A stretch of DNA of 62,500 nt from assembly GCA_012295275.1 (NCBI GenBank), contig CM022673.1, positions 24,479,761 through 24,542,260 on the forward strand. Reading direction: 5' to 3'. Under the pieces are notes generated by a model. The model was not told the DNA's origin and made no database searches. It saw nothing but the letters and a program-made list of their open reading frames with translations. Positions within the stretch are counted from its first letter, which is position 1. Each line of letters opens with the position of its first letter. A program made the translations under genes and the position numbers. The DNA is from Chrysomallon squamiferum. Its lineage: Eukaryota > Mollusca > Gastropoda > Neomphalida > Peltospiridae. Below, one piece after another: positions 1 through 14,376 of the stretch.

Positions 1-945
<945 letters not shown>

Positions 946-1035
946 TACGTCTGTATTATATATGGTGAGAGATTGTCTGTGTGTATGTGTTTGTGAGTAT
1001 CGAAAGTGTTTATGTGTGCCTGTGTGTGTGCCTCT

Positions 1036-1040
<5 letters not shown>

Positions 1041-1084
<44 letters not shown>
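1041..1084 (+). repeat. (GT)n microsatellite
   Basis: Pure GT run after a degenerate TGTGTGC stretch. Confidence 0.95.
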
Positions 1085-1085
<1 letters not shown>

Positions 1086-1380
1086 TCATGTGTGTATTGT
1101 GTTTTGTATTTGCGAATTATGAGTGTGAAACAAATGTTATAAGAGGTTATTATTCGAAACTTTCAAGTCAGGATCAGGATATTGAAAGTTTACTAACTTA
1201 GTATGTTCTTCTCGACGTTAACTTTGAAATGTTTACTAACGAAATAAAATATACGAAGAAAAACCACTTGAAGAGAGAAAAAAAAAATCAAAATTAAACA
1301 ATGAACGAAACAAGCAACGATACAAATAAACACACAAATAAATGAAGGAAGAATAAATGAATAAATTATAATACTTAATT

Positions 1381-1607
1381 TGTATAAATAAATAAATAAA
1401 TAAATAAAGTAAAAAATAAATAAATAAAGTAAAAAATAAATAAATAAGTAAATAAATAAAGTTAAAAAATAAATAAATAAATAATAAATCAATAAATAAA
1501 TAATAAATAAACAAATAAATAAATAAAGTAAAAAATAATTAAATAAACAATAAATAAATAAAGTAAAAAATAAATAAATAAAGTAAAAAGTAAATAAATA
1601 AATAATA
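1381..1607 (+). repeat. AAAT-based compound tandem repeat
   Basis: Runs of AAATAAATAAATAAAG joined by TAAAAAAT recur about seven times. The complementary strand yields false Leu/Phe/Tyr frames. Confidence 0.9.
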
Positions 1608-2738
1608 ATTAGACTGTGGTTTGCGATCTATAATCAATCATAGGAAAATCAGGTGTATGACAATGCTATTCAGAAGACCACCTGCAAACATCAGATACAC
1701 GCAACCTGTAATTAGTTTTCTAGAAAGTAGTTCTGTGGTGATGTTTTGTCCTCCAAATTCTTAGAGCTAACACAAGAATGCGCAAGACAAAAACCCAGTT
1801 CGTGTTGACACTAAATTATTCATTTCTCAAATTCACAGTAATCAAAGTATCTCCCAGTATATATATATAAGTATATAAGTGTGTGTGTGTGTGTGATTTA
1901 GAAAAACAGTGCATATCACAGTCAGAAACAGTTATAAATTTAAAATGCTGCTAAATGCCGTCTACAACGCAGTTTATGCATGAATGGATGTTTACAAACA
2001 TGTTGTCACATACGTCTGTATTTCAGCTATAACTTGGAATTATATAAAATTCTAAACATTTCACATATAATGTATAATGTCTCTTTCACCCAGAATTATG
2101 TATAATCCTGAAACTTTCAGATACTATGAATAATACCTGATATTCAGTCTGTTATTTTCAATATATTCCATGAAACTGTATTTCTTTTTAAAGTATGAGT
2201 AATAATATGTGAAATAGGTAAGTTTTATTTTTATTTGACCTGATTGTGTTTAAATAAAGACCAGATAATTACTTTGACAAATGCAGTATCAATTAATTAT
2301 CTTGACAGTGAATAGTTAGATAAACAAGTTTTAAAATTATTTATTATCTGCATTTGGAATACAACAATACCCCATTATTTCACACACTAATATAACCTGT
2401 TTGTAACAGTAATGAATAAAAGCCAACCAATAATGACGTTACCCCAAAAAATATTTCCATCGTCTAAAATTCACAATGTCGTTCCACTGCTCCAAGATAA
2501 AACAAGAAGTGGTGTTGTTAAACATTACCTTTAGTTTATTGTGTCTGTTAATATAACGCTTCATAGGTGTCTAGATGTGAATGTTTGTTTTTCAAAGAAG
2601 AAGAGTTGATTGTAGCTTTTAAACGTTGCTTCACCATTCACCTTTCTAGATAACACCTTTAAGATTAGGTGTGTTGTTGTCATTATTAATTTTGTTGTAG
2701 TTTTGTCGATTTTTTGTCGAAGCTGATTTTACCACTTC
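1608..2738. other. AT-rich unique stretch, no gene seen
   Basis: Contains only short AT and GT runs (about 1858-1895). No frame or conserved-looking block. Confidence 0.5.
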
Positions 2739-2740
2739 TA

Positions 2741-2802
2741 GCATATATATATATATATATATACGTATATGTATGTATGTATGTAAGTATGTATGTATGT
2801 AT
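2741..2802 (+). repeat. (AT)n then (GTAT)n microsatellite
   Basis: AT run 2743-2762, then GTAT tetranucleotides to 2802. Confidence 0.95.
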
Positions 2803-3046
2803 TTTCAAAAACGTATATTATGTGACAGCTGGGTTTTTTTTTTTGTGGAGTTTGATATTGTTGTTATTGTTATTATTATTATTGTAATTCTCGTTTTTGT
2901 CTTTCTTGTTATTATTATTGTTCTTATTATTGTTATTAACACTCTTATTATCGTTAATCGGGAAAAGGACACTTCTCTGCTCACAAAAACCCGTCCTGTA
3001 GTTGTAGATACAACAAAACTCACTAAATCGCTGTTAACTTTGTTAC

Positions 3047-3210
3047 GTAGAGGCCCGAGTGCGCGATCCTGCTGTCCTGAGAACATCTGCTCATGCGCAG
3101 TTGTCAAACATTCACACTAAGCCAATCAAATCGCTTCTTTTAAAGAGCCTGGCTCCAACAGGGTTGGCCCAGAACTGACTGAAAACAGCAGCAAGACCAG
3201 GTAAAGCGAC
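3047..3210 (+). promoter_or_regulatory. Promoter-like patch with NRF1-like word, CCAAT, TTTTAAAG and a splice-donor-like site
   Basis: A less AT-rich, unique stretch. In order: TCATGCGCAGT (3091-3101, NRF1-like), CCAATC (3122), TTTTAAAG (3138-3145, TATA-like), then CAAGACCAG|GTAAAG with the donor at 3201. The order fits a core promoter and a short first exon on the + strand. No coding exon follows nearby. Confidence 0.3.
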
Positions 3211-4470
<1,260 letters not shown>

Positions 4471-5061
4471 TAATAATTAAATTAACAAAAAAGAAGTAGT
4501 AGAAGAAGGTCAAGAACAACAACTTCAACAACAACAACACTCACTAGACTAAACTTATTAAAAAAATCAGTGATTTAATCAGTTAATAATAACGGTACAA
4601 ATAACTAATAATGACGACATTTTATAATTTACTCCAGAAACAGCAAAAGAAAGACAAGATGAGACAACAGGAACAGGGAGAGCAAAATGTCTACAACTAA
4701 ACATCTGAGATAAAAATGACGAAGCTGGTTTTTGATATTTTGTTAGAATTCGACTGAAAATAGTCTTTGTCACTCCAGAGGAGAACTGCTAGCTTCCATT
4801 GACTGTTTCAATCTTTATTTTATTAAAATTCGTGTTGTTTAGTGTCATCGTCTGTGTATCAGATGAACAACACGGTGTAGCTGCTGTCTCTGAATTAAAG
4901 GAGTCTTCTGATGACTCTTGTTATATGGACCTGAATAATTCTCCGTAATTTTAACAACAAAACTGATTGAGTGTGTGTATTTGTCACAATGGGGTAAAAT
5001 GTGTATGGCTTTTTTTTTTTTTTTTATCCTTGATTATAAACTTCTTTATCGTTGATTTAAA

Positions 5062-5162
5062 AAAAAATAATAATAATAATAATAATAAAATAAATTAAAT
5101 TAAATTAAATTAAAATAAAACAAAACAAAATAAAATAATAATAATAATAAACATTAATAAGC

Positions 5163-5224
<62 letters not shown>
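5062..5224 (+). repeat. Compound (TAA)n/(AAATT)n repeat
   Basis: TAA units at 5066-5087, TAAAT and AAAAC pentamers at 5090-5130, then TAA at 5134-5150 and 5164-5224. Confidence 0.95.
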
Positions 5225-5225
<1 letters not shown>

Positions 5226-5637
5226 TTAATATAAAGTTATCAATACCAACCCACATTAAGTTGAAACACTGACTAATCGAAATCAAGCGGATAATCTGGA
5301 TCTGAAGTATTGTCAGAGCTCACTGTCGAAACAGTCAATGTTTTCAACTCAGCTCTCTCTACGCGATTTCTCATTGTTTATTTTTTATTTATTTATTATT
5401 ATTATTTTTTTTTTTCATCACTGACATCACCATTATTGTGTAAAGTGAATCAGTATAAGTTGTGAGTCAGTTGTACAAAAGACGGTTTGTTATCGTCGAC
5501 GTCATATCGGGTTTAGCGAACCCGGCAAGATTTCTAAAAGATTCCTTCAACGTTTTCTGACAGAAAGTAACATCAAACTAGACTGTGTTTGTTGTAATGC
5601 AAATAAAAAATCAGTAACAACTCTATTTTTTTGTTGT

Positions 5638-5703
5638 TTATTTTTTTTTTTTTTTTTTTTAATTAAAATTTTTATTTTATTTTATTTTTTTTTTTTTTTT
5701 TGT
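5638..5703. repeat. Poly(T) tracts
   Basis: Two long T homopolymers separated by an AT-rich spacer, followed by TTTG units. Confidence 0.95.
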
Positions 5704-5772
5704 ATTATTTGTTTGTTTGTTTCTAAACTGACATACTTCTTTTGCGGAATCACTATGGCACAGCATCCGACA

Positions 5773-5780
5773 TGACGTCA
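5773..5780. promoter_or_regulatory. Perfect CRE octamer TGACGTCA
   Basis: Palindromic CREB/ATF site within ATGACGTCATC. A single motif with no supporting context. Confidence 0.25.
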
Positions 5781-5999
5781 TCAACATCGTGCTTATCAGC
5801 GTTTGCTTAACAATGCTAATTAATTCATTCTTTCTAAACCAAGGACGTTTTGATACTTACCTTCCATCAGTTAGAAAGAATACACGAGATAATATTTTAT
5901 GTTATTTAGATAATTACATCGTAATATAAATATAAACAAGAACAGTTAGTTTATGTTACAACATACGTAAAGTAATTGTAGCAGCAGTAGTAATAGCTG

Positions 6000-6002
6000 T
6001 AG

Positions 6003-6045
<43 letters not shown>

Positions 6046-7115
6046 ACGTCAGAAATAACGTACTTGTTAACATTAGGGTTACGTTAGTAACATTTACGAT
6101 GATGCAACATAAGAAATAACCGTATTAGCTTCCATTAACGTAACGTACAAAAAAAAGAAGAATTTAAGTGTTACAAAAAATACCAATAACAAACAATCCA
6201 CAAATAAAACACTCCAAAACTAACCAAACAAATAAACATAATTTTATATATAATTATATATATATATACAAATTAAATACAAATTAAAGATAGTACGTAA
6301 TGCATAATATCATCACATACTAAAGCTACATCAGTGTTATTTTTTGCTTTCAGCTATCTTAATACACAAATGGAAATAAAATGTAGAAATATACGTTTAT
6401 AATCACACACACACATACACACACATATACGGACACAGAAAATAATAAAAACAATTAAACACAAACAATAACAAATTAAAACATTAAAAAATTAGCAAAG
6501 TTAACGTAATAGATAACATTAACACAACCCTATGTCAACGTTATAACAGTTAATATTAAAATAACATGAACATTAATGTAACAGATAACATTAATGTAGC
6601 ATCTGATGCTCATACAAAAGAAACAAATTACACCAGTTATGTTAAATAAATTAGCACAATTAACGTAAAAGATAACATAAACATAATTCTGTGTTAATTT
6701 TATAAAAGGTAACGTTAATGTAAACGTTGTTTTAGCGTAATAGATAATGCTAATACAATTTTATGATAACGTAACAGATATTATACGTTATGTTAGCGTA
6801 AAGATAACATTAATGTAACTTTATGTTGACGTAAGATAGGTGTACCTGACACTGTTATATCAGGCTATGTTAACGTTGTACGCAATATTAACGTGACGTT
6901 ATTCTAACATAAACAAGATAACACAATAAATAACCCTGATGTTACATTACTGTAAAGTAACAGACAATATTAACGTAAGGTTACACTAAAATAGCAGACA
7001 CAGTGTAATATCAGCGTAACAGACGACATTAACATAAAGCCATGTTAACGTCACGGTCCACATTAACATAACGTTTAATGTTAACGCAGTAGACAACATT
7101 AACTAACGCAAACGT
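6000..7115 (+). repeat. (TTA)n followed by a degenerate AACGTTAAC/GATAACATTAACG array
   Basis: A TTA run at 6007-6044 leads into roughly 1 kb in which words such as GTAACAGATAACATTAACGT, TTAACGTAA, AACGTTA and ATGTTAACGT recur irregularly to 7115. Best read as a strongly decayed tandem repeat. No coding potential seen. Confidence 0.65.
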
Positions 7116-7144
7116 TAACGTTTGAATCCAATCTGGGTAAAACG

Positions 7145-7420
7145 CGTATCTCGTTTGATTCCACTGCTTATTGATCGGGTCGGAGGAAGGAGTGGCATTC
7201 AATAATTTACAAGCATAGCACTCGGTTTCACGAGTATACTCCGCCGCTCAAGAGTTCCCTTATGTACAACCAATTAAAATCCTTGCCTCGCCGAGCCAGT
7301 TTTCGTCTCACGTTCTCGTTGTCATGCGCAGTCCAGAGCAAACCGCCCACGTGGCTGCATATAGTATTTAACAAGACCTAAAGAAAACTGACGATAGTTC
7401 AGTTAAAACGTGATCAAAGT
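7145..7420 (+). promoter_or_regulatory. Second promoter-like patch (CCAAT, NRF1-like word, E-box, TATA, Inr)
   Basis: Unique, CpG-containing stretch with CCAAT (7270-7274), TCATGCGCAGT (7322-7332, identical to the 11-mer at 3091), CACGTG (7348-7353), CATATAGTAT (7359-7368) and an Inr-like TCAGTT (7399-7404). Spacing TATA to Inr is about 40 bp, slightly long. Could start an upstream exon of the gene at 38.7 kb or an unseen transcript. Confidence 0.3.
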
Positions 7421-7435
7421 CCTTTGCACACATAA

Positions 7436-7436
<1 letters not shown>

Positions 7437-7469
<33 letters not shown>
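7437..7469 (+). repeat. Poly(A) tract
   Basis: About 33 A residues directly after the second promoter-like patch. Confidence 0.97.
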
Positions 7470-7473
<4 letters not shown>

Positions 7474-7683
7474 TGGATTCTTTTCAGTCGTTGGCGTTTA
7501 GAGTGATTTTTTTTTTATAAGTATAATAAGTACTGGAAAAATATAAAAATATTTTCGTTTTTTTTTTTCTTCTCTCCAAAACGTTGAATTAGCTTTAAGG
7601 TGAGGATCTCAACTGACGGTAAGTGTAAAAAAATTTTTCTAACTTTACGTTAACTTTTGATGTTCGTGATTTTTTGCTCATTG

Positions 7684-7687
<4 letters not shown>

Positions 7688-7738
<51 letters not shown>

Positions 7739-7938
7739 CTGGATATATATTATATTGTTTTCTTTGAGTTTATTTGTCAAAACTGACAGAAAGGTAGTAA
7801 TTAAGTTTTGATTACAATAACAACACAAAAGCAATAACAACAACAACAACAACAATAATATGAGTAGTTTTAATTTCCATATAACAATATCTAATACGTA
7901 AAATTCAAAGTTTATGATTAAATATATAGAAAAAATAT

Positions 7939-8013
<75 letters not shown>
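7688..8013 (+). repeat. (TTA)n, (CAA)n and (CAT)n-(TTA)n microsatellites
   Basis: TTA/TAT at 7688-7738, CAA-type at about 7815-7858, CAT at 7940-7968 running directly into TTA at 7969-8013. Confidence 0.95.
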
Positions 8014-8512
8014 GTTGTTGCATTTTTCTAACAGCATTAGTTTCTCGCTTGTTATTCGGTATTCTGCGAGTTCAGTTAACAAATAATTTATATATATAAA
8101 TCTGGCAGTTCATTCAGTTCTTTACATTTGCAGGTGTTGCTTGATCTTTAATAATAATAATAATAATAATAAAGGTGTAAAAACGTTAAACGCGCAGAAT
8201 GAATAATTTACATACCTGTACTGAATAAAATTTATCAATAGTGTATACATAGACATACGTAGATAAATACATACACATAATATATATATATGCACATACG
8301 TACATACATACATACATGCAAACAACATTGTTCATACTTCTGACTTTAGAATCCGCTTTAGTTTATTGTCTTTAGCAAATTCTTTTTTTATGAAAGAAAT
8401 TATCAAAAAAATATTATTCTTTCCGGAACCAGTTTTTTGTTTTTTGTAAATCTATTAAAAACAATTAGATCATTTCTTTTGTTTGTTTCTTCGTTTTATG
8501 TATTTTTTATTT

Positions 8513-8516
<4 letters not shown>

Positions 8517-8585
<69 letters not shown>

Positions 8586-8620
8586 TCTTTTTGTTTGTTT
8601 GTTTTTTTTTTTTTTTTTCT
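8517..8620 (+). repeat. Long poly(T) tract
   Basis: T runs of about 29 and 33 bases split by a single G, then TTTG and a further T run. Confidence 0.97.
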
Positions 8621-9085
8621 TGTTTTTGCAAATTTAAAAATCTTTCACAAACAGAAAAAAATATATATCCTTTCAAGGAACCAGAATGATTATGACAATA
8701 AAGAGATAATAGATATTTTCTTATTTCCTGTCGTATTGAAAGAAAACTCAAAACTTATTCAAAACTCATTGAGAAAATAATATAGCTGTTATTTGCATGG
8801 TTGTATTGTTACTCTTATTCATGTGTGGGATTTAAAAAAGAGTCGAGGGGAAGAAGAGAGAGACAAGAAAAATGATTTAGCCTTAATACGACTTAACCTC
8901 ATGAGTACAACCGTATAATCGTTCCTTCTTAGCGCACCAGTTAGGTTCACTGGTTCAGCTATTGTTCTACGACTGGTACATCATAAATACAACACAGTTT
9001 TCCTGACATATAAAAATAATCATTTGGTGCTAATCGACAATAGAGTTGCGATGAAAAGATGTTTTATTATTTTATTATTATCTTC

Positions 9086-9089
9086 TTCT

Positions 9090-9136
<47 letters not shown>

Positions 9137-9138
9137 CT
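9086..9138 (+). repeat. TTC/poly(T) tract
   Basis: TCTTCTTCTTC followed by a T homopolymer of about 46 bases. Confidence 0.95.
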
Positions 9139-9296
9139 TCTCTTTTGTCATCATAATACGTCACTGGACGAAATCCTCAGCTGTCATGGTCTATTCTACT
9201 CGATTAGTAATAAATGAAAATTTCATTGTCGCTTTCCAAAGACGATCAAGTATTCCTGGTTCCCTGGCTGGAGTAGAGCGTGTGCTAGCACTAAGA

Positions 9297-9320
9297 GGGG
9301 GGTGTTTGGGGGGGCGGGGG
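9297..9320 (+). other. G-rich, potential G-quadruplex
   Basis: G runs of 6, 7 and 5 within 24 bases (9297-9302, 9308-9314, 9316-9320), rare in this AT-rich DNA. The 7-G run can supply two GGG tracts, giving four. Confidence 0.5.
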
Positions 9321-10099
9321 ACAGAAAACCAGTACACTACCACTGAATCACAGCCCACCTGTTAACAAAAATTCAAACACGGGAATAAATAAACCCACCA
9401 TTTTCGCATGACCTGTTCAAAAAAAAAAAATGTTTTGACCTAACACTACTGCAGATTCTGAGATGCCGCAAAATTAGGATTAAAAGAGTAGAGACGACAT
9501 CATGTTTCCGGTCAACTGCTACACTATATTTAGTGTAATTTCAGTACTCTTCATATCAAAACTCCTGTCTAGCGGTTTTTAATAAGTCCACTGAACAGAA
9601 CCCCAGGCCAAACACTCGTATTAAACCGTCTCATTAATTTGGGTTTGTTTAGCATCACAACGATAAAGTATTCTCATCGTCTGAAGTAATTAAATTGATT
9701 AAACTGTCTTAGTCCTCGGAATATTACCAGCAATCCGAGAAACGAAAATTAACAAGCTGCTGTTTAAATAAAATATTCGTGTGTTTAATTAAAGGTGTGA
9801 GTATCGCATGTCAGATATTGTGTTCACCTCGAATGTGTAATTATTATATGTAAATAATCGTTAGAACTGCACGTATATAGATATGTACAGATATACCATA
9901 TTGTGTTACATATTACACATCGGTCTGTTTTTCTTACGAACAAAGCTGACGATTATGTGAAACAACATATAATGAGAAATAAAATAATTAATTTTTTTTT
10001 ATCTTGTTTAACTATCGGATATTCTTTACATATAATATTACTTATATCATTTAGTACACGTGTGGCCGGTTACTCTGCATCAGTTTAGAGAACTAAACT
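9321..10099. other. AT-rich unique stretch, no gene seen
   Basis: No credible frame or repeat beyond a short poly(A) at 9420. Confidence 0.45.
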
Positions 10100-10373
10100 A
10101 AATGACCTTTGTTTATTTAATATATTTACCTGTAAGACATATGTTTACTTAATAACTTTACCTGTGTATATTTTCCTTAATAACTATATCAGAATAGACT
10201 CGTTTAATATTGAGTAACTGTATAATGTTTAATATCTTTATCTGTGTAATGTTTACTTAATAACCTTACCCGTATATATTTACTTAATAACTAGACTTAT
10301 TTAATACTTAATACCTGTATAATGTGTATTATCTTTACCTGTGTAATGTTTACTTAATAACCTTACCAGTATA

Positions 10374-10425
<52 letters not shown>

Positions 10426-10535
10426 TGTTAACTCAATAACGTTACCTGTATGACATGTTTGTTTACTTAACAAGTCTACCTGTACATGTTCGATTAATAT
10501 CTTTACCTGTGAGCATACATTTGTTTCCGTAATAC
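10100..10535 (+). repeat. Degenerate TTTACCTGTGTAATGTTTACTTAATAAC-type array
   Basis: The words TTACCTGT, GTTTACTTAATAAC and CTGTATAATG recur about ten times with variable spacing from 10100 to 10535, interrupted by a GT tract at 10380-10424. Confidence 0.6.
10380..10424 (+). repeat. (GT)n microsatellite
   Basis: Uninterrupted GT dinucleotides inside the degenerate CTTAATAAC array. Confidence 0.95.
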
Positions 10536-10566
10536 GTTTCCGTAAAACACGTATATATATATATAT

Positions 10567-10668
10567 ATATATGTTATAAAGTTACGTCATTAAGTAGCAG
10601 TATAGTATATATAATAATGTACCTGTTTACTATACTGCTACTTAATGACGTAACTTTATAACATATAT
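10567..10668. repeat. Perfect 41-bp inverted repeat with 20-nt loop
   Basis: Arms 10567-10607 and 10628-10668 are exact reverse complements over 41 bases and include a non-simple core (AAGTTACGTCATTAAGTAGC). The loop is 10608-10627. The left arm runs out of an AT microsatellite. Could fold as a long hairpin or cruciform. No transposon family recognised. Confidence 0.9.
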
Positions 10669-10782
10669 TAACTAAATGATCGTACTCTGCACTAATGATG
10701 CCTGTAATTACTAATCAGTCCTTCTCAGAGTGTGTTCGTCAGGCATATTTAAAGGCCATGGTATGTGCTGTCCTGCTTAATT

Positions 10783-10784
<2 letters not shown>

Positions 10785-10830
<46 letters not shown>

Positions 10831-10854
10831 CTAAGTTATTACCTAACAGATATG

Positions 10855-10897
<43 letters not shown>
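10785..10897. repeat. (AC)n and (AT)n microsatellites
   Basis: AC run at about 10785-10821, then a short unique gap, then a pure AT run at about 10855-10897. Confidence 0.95.
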
Positions 10898-10898
<1 letters not shown>

Positions 10899-12402
10899 CA
10901 ATTTCGTAAATACTCAGATATCATATGTAGGATCATTTAGTTGATATACCTATACATCTCAGAGAGTACGAAATGCTGCGGGTTACGTCTGTCATGTCAG
11001 AATGATACAAAAAGCCAATTTGTTTGGAATTTTGGTGGCACTAGACCGACCTGTTAGGTAGAAAACACAGGTCAAGATCGTATTACTCTGCCTAATTGGC
11101 AATTTGTTTGAAGGATCCATCTCGATTTAGATTTGAAACAGGGTCGTCTCAAAAAGAAAAACAGTAAGGAATACAAACGGTGTTTATATTTCGTATTATG
11201 ATGATGCATGGAAGTAGTGATTCGCCTGTTCTTGGAATATCTCTAAATAGTCATACCTTTTCCATGAAACGTGCAATTCATGTCCAAATGATACAGTTAT
11301 TCGTTTTTTATTTTCCTATCTCTTCTTTTTGATTTTTAGAAGAGTTTGAGAGGGTTATGATTTATTTTAACAAAGGGAACAAAGGAATTAATTAGTTATT
11401 CGCATTTCTTGAGATCTGAACTTCATTGTCACAAATGTCTCATTTCTGAATACCATTTAGTAACCTGTAAAAAATACAAATAAGGTATTGAACTGAAATA
11501 CGTCATGAACGTAATATTATTAATTAAGTAAATGTAAATAACAAAACAGAGAGACAGGTGTTTTAGGTTTTGCAGGTGGGCAGTCAGACTGACAGATCAT
11601 CAAAGAAACAGAGTGGTGGACAGACAGACAGACAGACAGACAGAGAGATTAAGATGCTTTCTACATCTTCTGTTACAAAACCAGACTGGGTGACAGACGA
11701 TACATAAAAGAAAATGTCCAGCTTACTTTCCAAGAATAGCTTTTCAATTTGTTTTAAATTTGCCTTTTTTAAAATGTATTCTGGACACCAACCAATCAAT
11801 TAAACAGTAAACTGAGAGTGACAAAATTAGAGCGACTGTCAGACAGACGTTCGTTAATATAGTTTATATTTAGCGTATTAAATAACTGTGTGAGGAGGTC
11901 TCTATTTCAGCTGCTGTTTCTTACAACACATATCTTTACATGCTCGTTAAAGACTCTAAGGATTGATTCGTCTGTTTTATCAGTCAGTTATATTTACTCT
12001 CACTCTGTGCAAAAGACATCTTAAAGATAATCTTTAAGACGTGTTTATTTTTGCATCTTGTAGACCTTTTTTTACATCATTATTTGTGTTTCTGGGATGA
12101 CTATACCTTGTGTATGATATTATCACAATTTTAATTTTTTTGTTTTTTGTTTGTTTGTAATTAAACGGTTGTTTTTTTTAGCACTTTTATCATTAGAATT
12201 CAGTACTTATTCTTATGTGTTTGTTTTATTTTGTTAGCAAAATTATTCTTCTTACGAATAGATTTCGTATTACAACAGACACAACGCCTAGTAAAATAAA
12301 TTATTATCAGTAAAATACGATATTGATAAACTATTTAGTAAACAAATTACATTAATAGTTAAGTTATTTTCTAAGTATAAATATGAGTTAATATTATATA
12401 CA
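10898..12402. other. Unique stretch, no gene seen
   Basis: Mostly unique AT-rich DNA with a GACA run at 11622-11643. A 71-codon minus-strand frame at 11584-11799 covers that run and is not credible. Confidence 0.45.
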
Positions 12403-12406
12403 TAGA

Positions 12407-12439
<33 letters not shown>

Positions 12440-12717
12440 TTATATCTATTTATATATATATATATATATATAGATAGATAGATAGATAGATATGTGTATG
12501 TGTATATATATATATATCTGTATATGTGTGTATGTATGTATGCATGTACGTATGATTGCATGTATGTATGTATGTAGATATATATATACACATATATATA
12601 TAAGTATTTATGTATATGTATGTTTGTATGTATTCATGTAACCTATGTAGTGTGTGTGTGTGTGTGTAATATGTGTATATGTGTGTATATAAATATGTAT
12701 GTATGTATGTATGTATG

Positions 12718-12750
<33 letters not shown>

Positions 12751-12940
12751 TTGTATGTATGTATGTATATGTGTATATATAAATATGTATGTATGTATGT
12801 ATGTATATATGTATGTATGTGTGTGTATATATAAATATGTATGTATGTATGTATATAAGTACGTATGTATGTGTGTGTATGTATGTATGTGTGTGTGTTT
12901 GTGTATGTATGTATGTATGTCAGCATGTATGTACGGATGT
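12403..12940 (+). repeat. Compound GTAT/ATAC/GATA/GT microsatellite block
   Basis: About 540 bp of ATAC, AT, GATA, GTAT and GT runs. The motif GTGTATATATAAATATGTATGTAT recurs near 12680, 12770 and 12822, so a longer unit has been duplicated. Long Tyr/Val/Cys or Thr/His frames on both strands are artefacts. Confidence 0.95.
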
Positions 12941-14375
12941 GAGCATAGGCTGGCATATTTTCATCTGTACCAATTTTCTACTCCCCAGATTACAACATAT
13001 TAAACCTGGCTTTTGTTTTCTTTATTCTTTTACATCGCTGTGCTACTATCTACCACGTAACTATTGCCTTACGTAGCATACTGTGGTGTTACCAGTTTGC
13101 ATTCACAAATATGGGTTAAAAGTTAGTTAAGGCTTCCGCTAATCATTTTTCATTAAAGATGTCAAACGCGCGATTAAAAGTAGTAATACAACGATTGAAA
13201 ATAGCTTTTTCAATTGCCGAAGCCAGCCTATGGTTTCTTCCATGATGAAACGCACTTTCTGTAATAAGCGTTACAGCCGTGGACTTGTCGAATAATTGTA
13301 TTTACTAAACAAGTAGCAGGAGTCCTTGGCTCGATGACCACAGACGTGCCACGTTTTGCCTACTCAAAGATTACAGTAGAACTCCGTATATTTAATAGTA
13401 CAAACGTCTTCGATTTTCATGTGTTGATGTTTTGAAGGTAACGAGGTTATAAGAGAAATTAATCCGTGGATGACTGTATTTTGGGGGGCAAGGGAGGATT
13501 GTTGTGTGTTGTTTGTCTTTAAATTTTATATATTTATTTATTTATGACAGTTAACAGCATCTGTAACAAATACACGCACGCACGCAAGCACGCATGCTTA
13601 CACACCTATCTTTTTATTTTTGTTTTTCACATTTGATGAATTGTTTTTAGAGGATATGGTGTACCTGATAATATATAATAATGAAATATTAAAATCAAAA
13701 TTAAAATCATAGTTAAACTTATCGAAGCATTTAGATGTTTCAGTTGTCTGCTTCTGTGCATTATTAAGTTATTTTAACACAGCTGATGATCCTAATACAC
13801 GTAAGACAAGAATTTGTATCATGACATCGTTTTTTATTTTCAGTCCTAAATAGCATCTTCGTTCCAGAATATGTTCTGTTTATTATGTAACTATGAAGAT
13901 CCAAAACAAAACGAAATATAGAAAAAATAAATAATTAAGAGAGTAAAGATATTATTATTATACGAATGAATATTTTTTTAACAAAAGAAATGTTGTATTT
14001 AAGTAGCACGTTTTTAATATGGGTCGTTTAAAATCCTCCAGATAACGAGACAAAGGAAGCTAACTGCCGCCCCTCAGCACGAGATTTTTCTTTTTCGATC
14101 AGAAGCAATGGCATCTTTTTGTGCGTACATTTTTATTTGACGTTTTATTAGACGTAATGATGATGACGTCAGACAGCAAGCCACTAACGCCATTTTGTGA
14201 GCGTTCGTTTCTCTAAACTGAAAACACAGATTTGTAACGATTTGTGGCTGTGAAGCAGATCAGAAAGCGAGGTTGATACGTCAGTGTCGATGTAGAATTA
14301 TTAATTTGACAAACAAACAGACTGAATAATTCACCAAAACCAACCCGGAGAGCTCGTGTTGGAGCAAAAATTTTA
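12941..14375. other. Unique stretch, no gene seen
   Basis: No convincing exon. Contains a CRE octamer at 14164-14171 and a small ACGC repeat at about 13573-13590. Confidence 0.4.
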
Positions 14376-14376
14376 T

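Noticed and set aside
6000-7115. CRISPR-like reading of the AACGTTAAC array
   Set aside because: Repeats are irregular with no fixed spacer length, and the genome is animal.
12450-12956. 168-codon Thr/His/Tyr frame on the minus strand
   Set aside because: Translation of ATAC/ACAT microsatellites.
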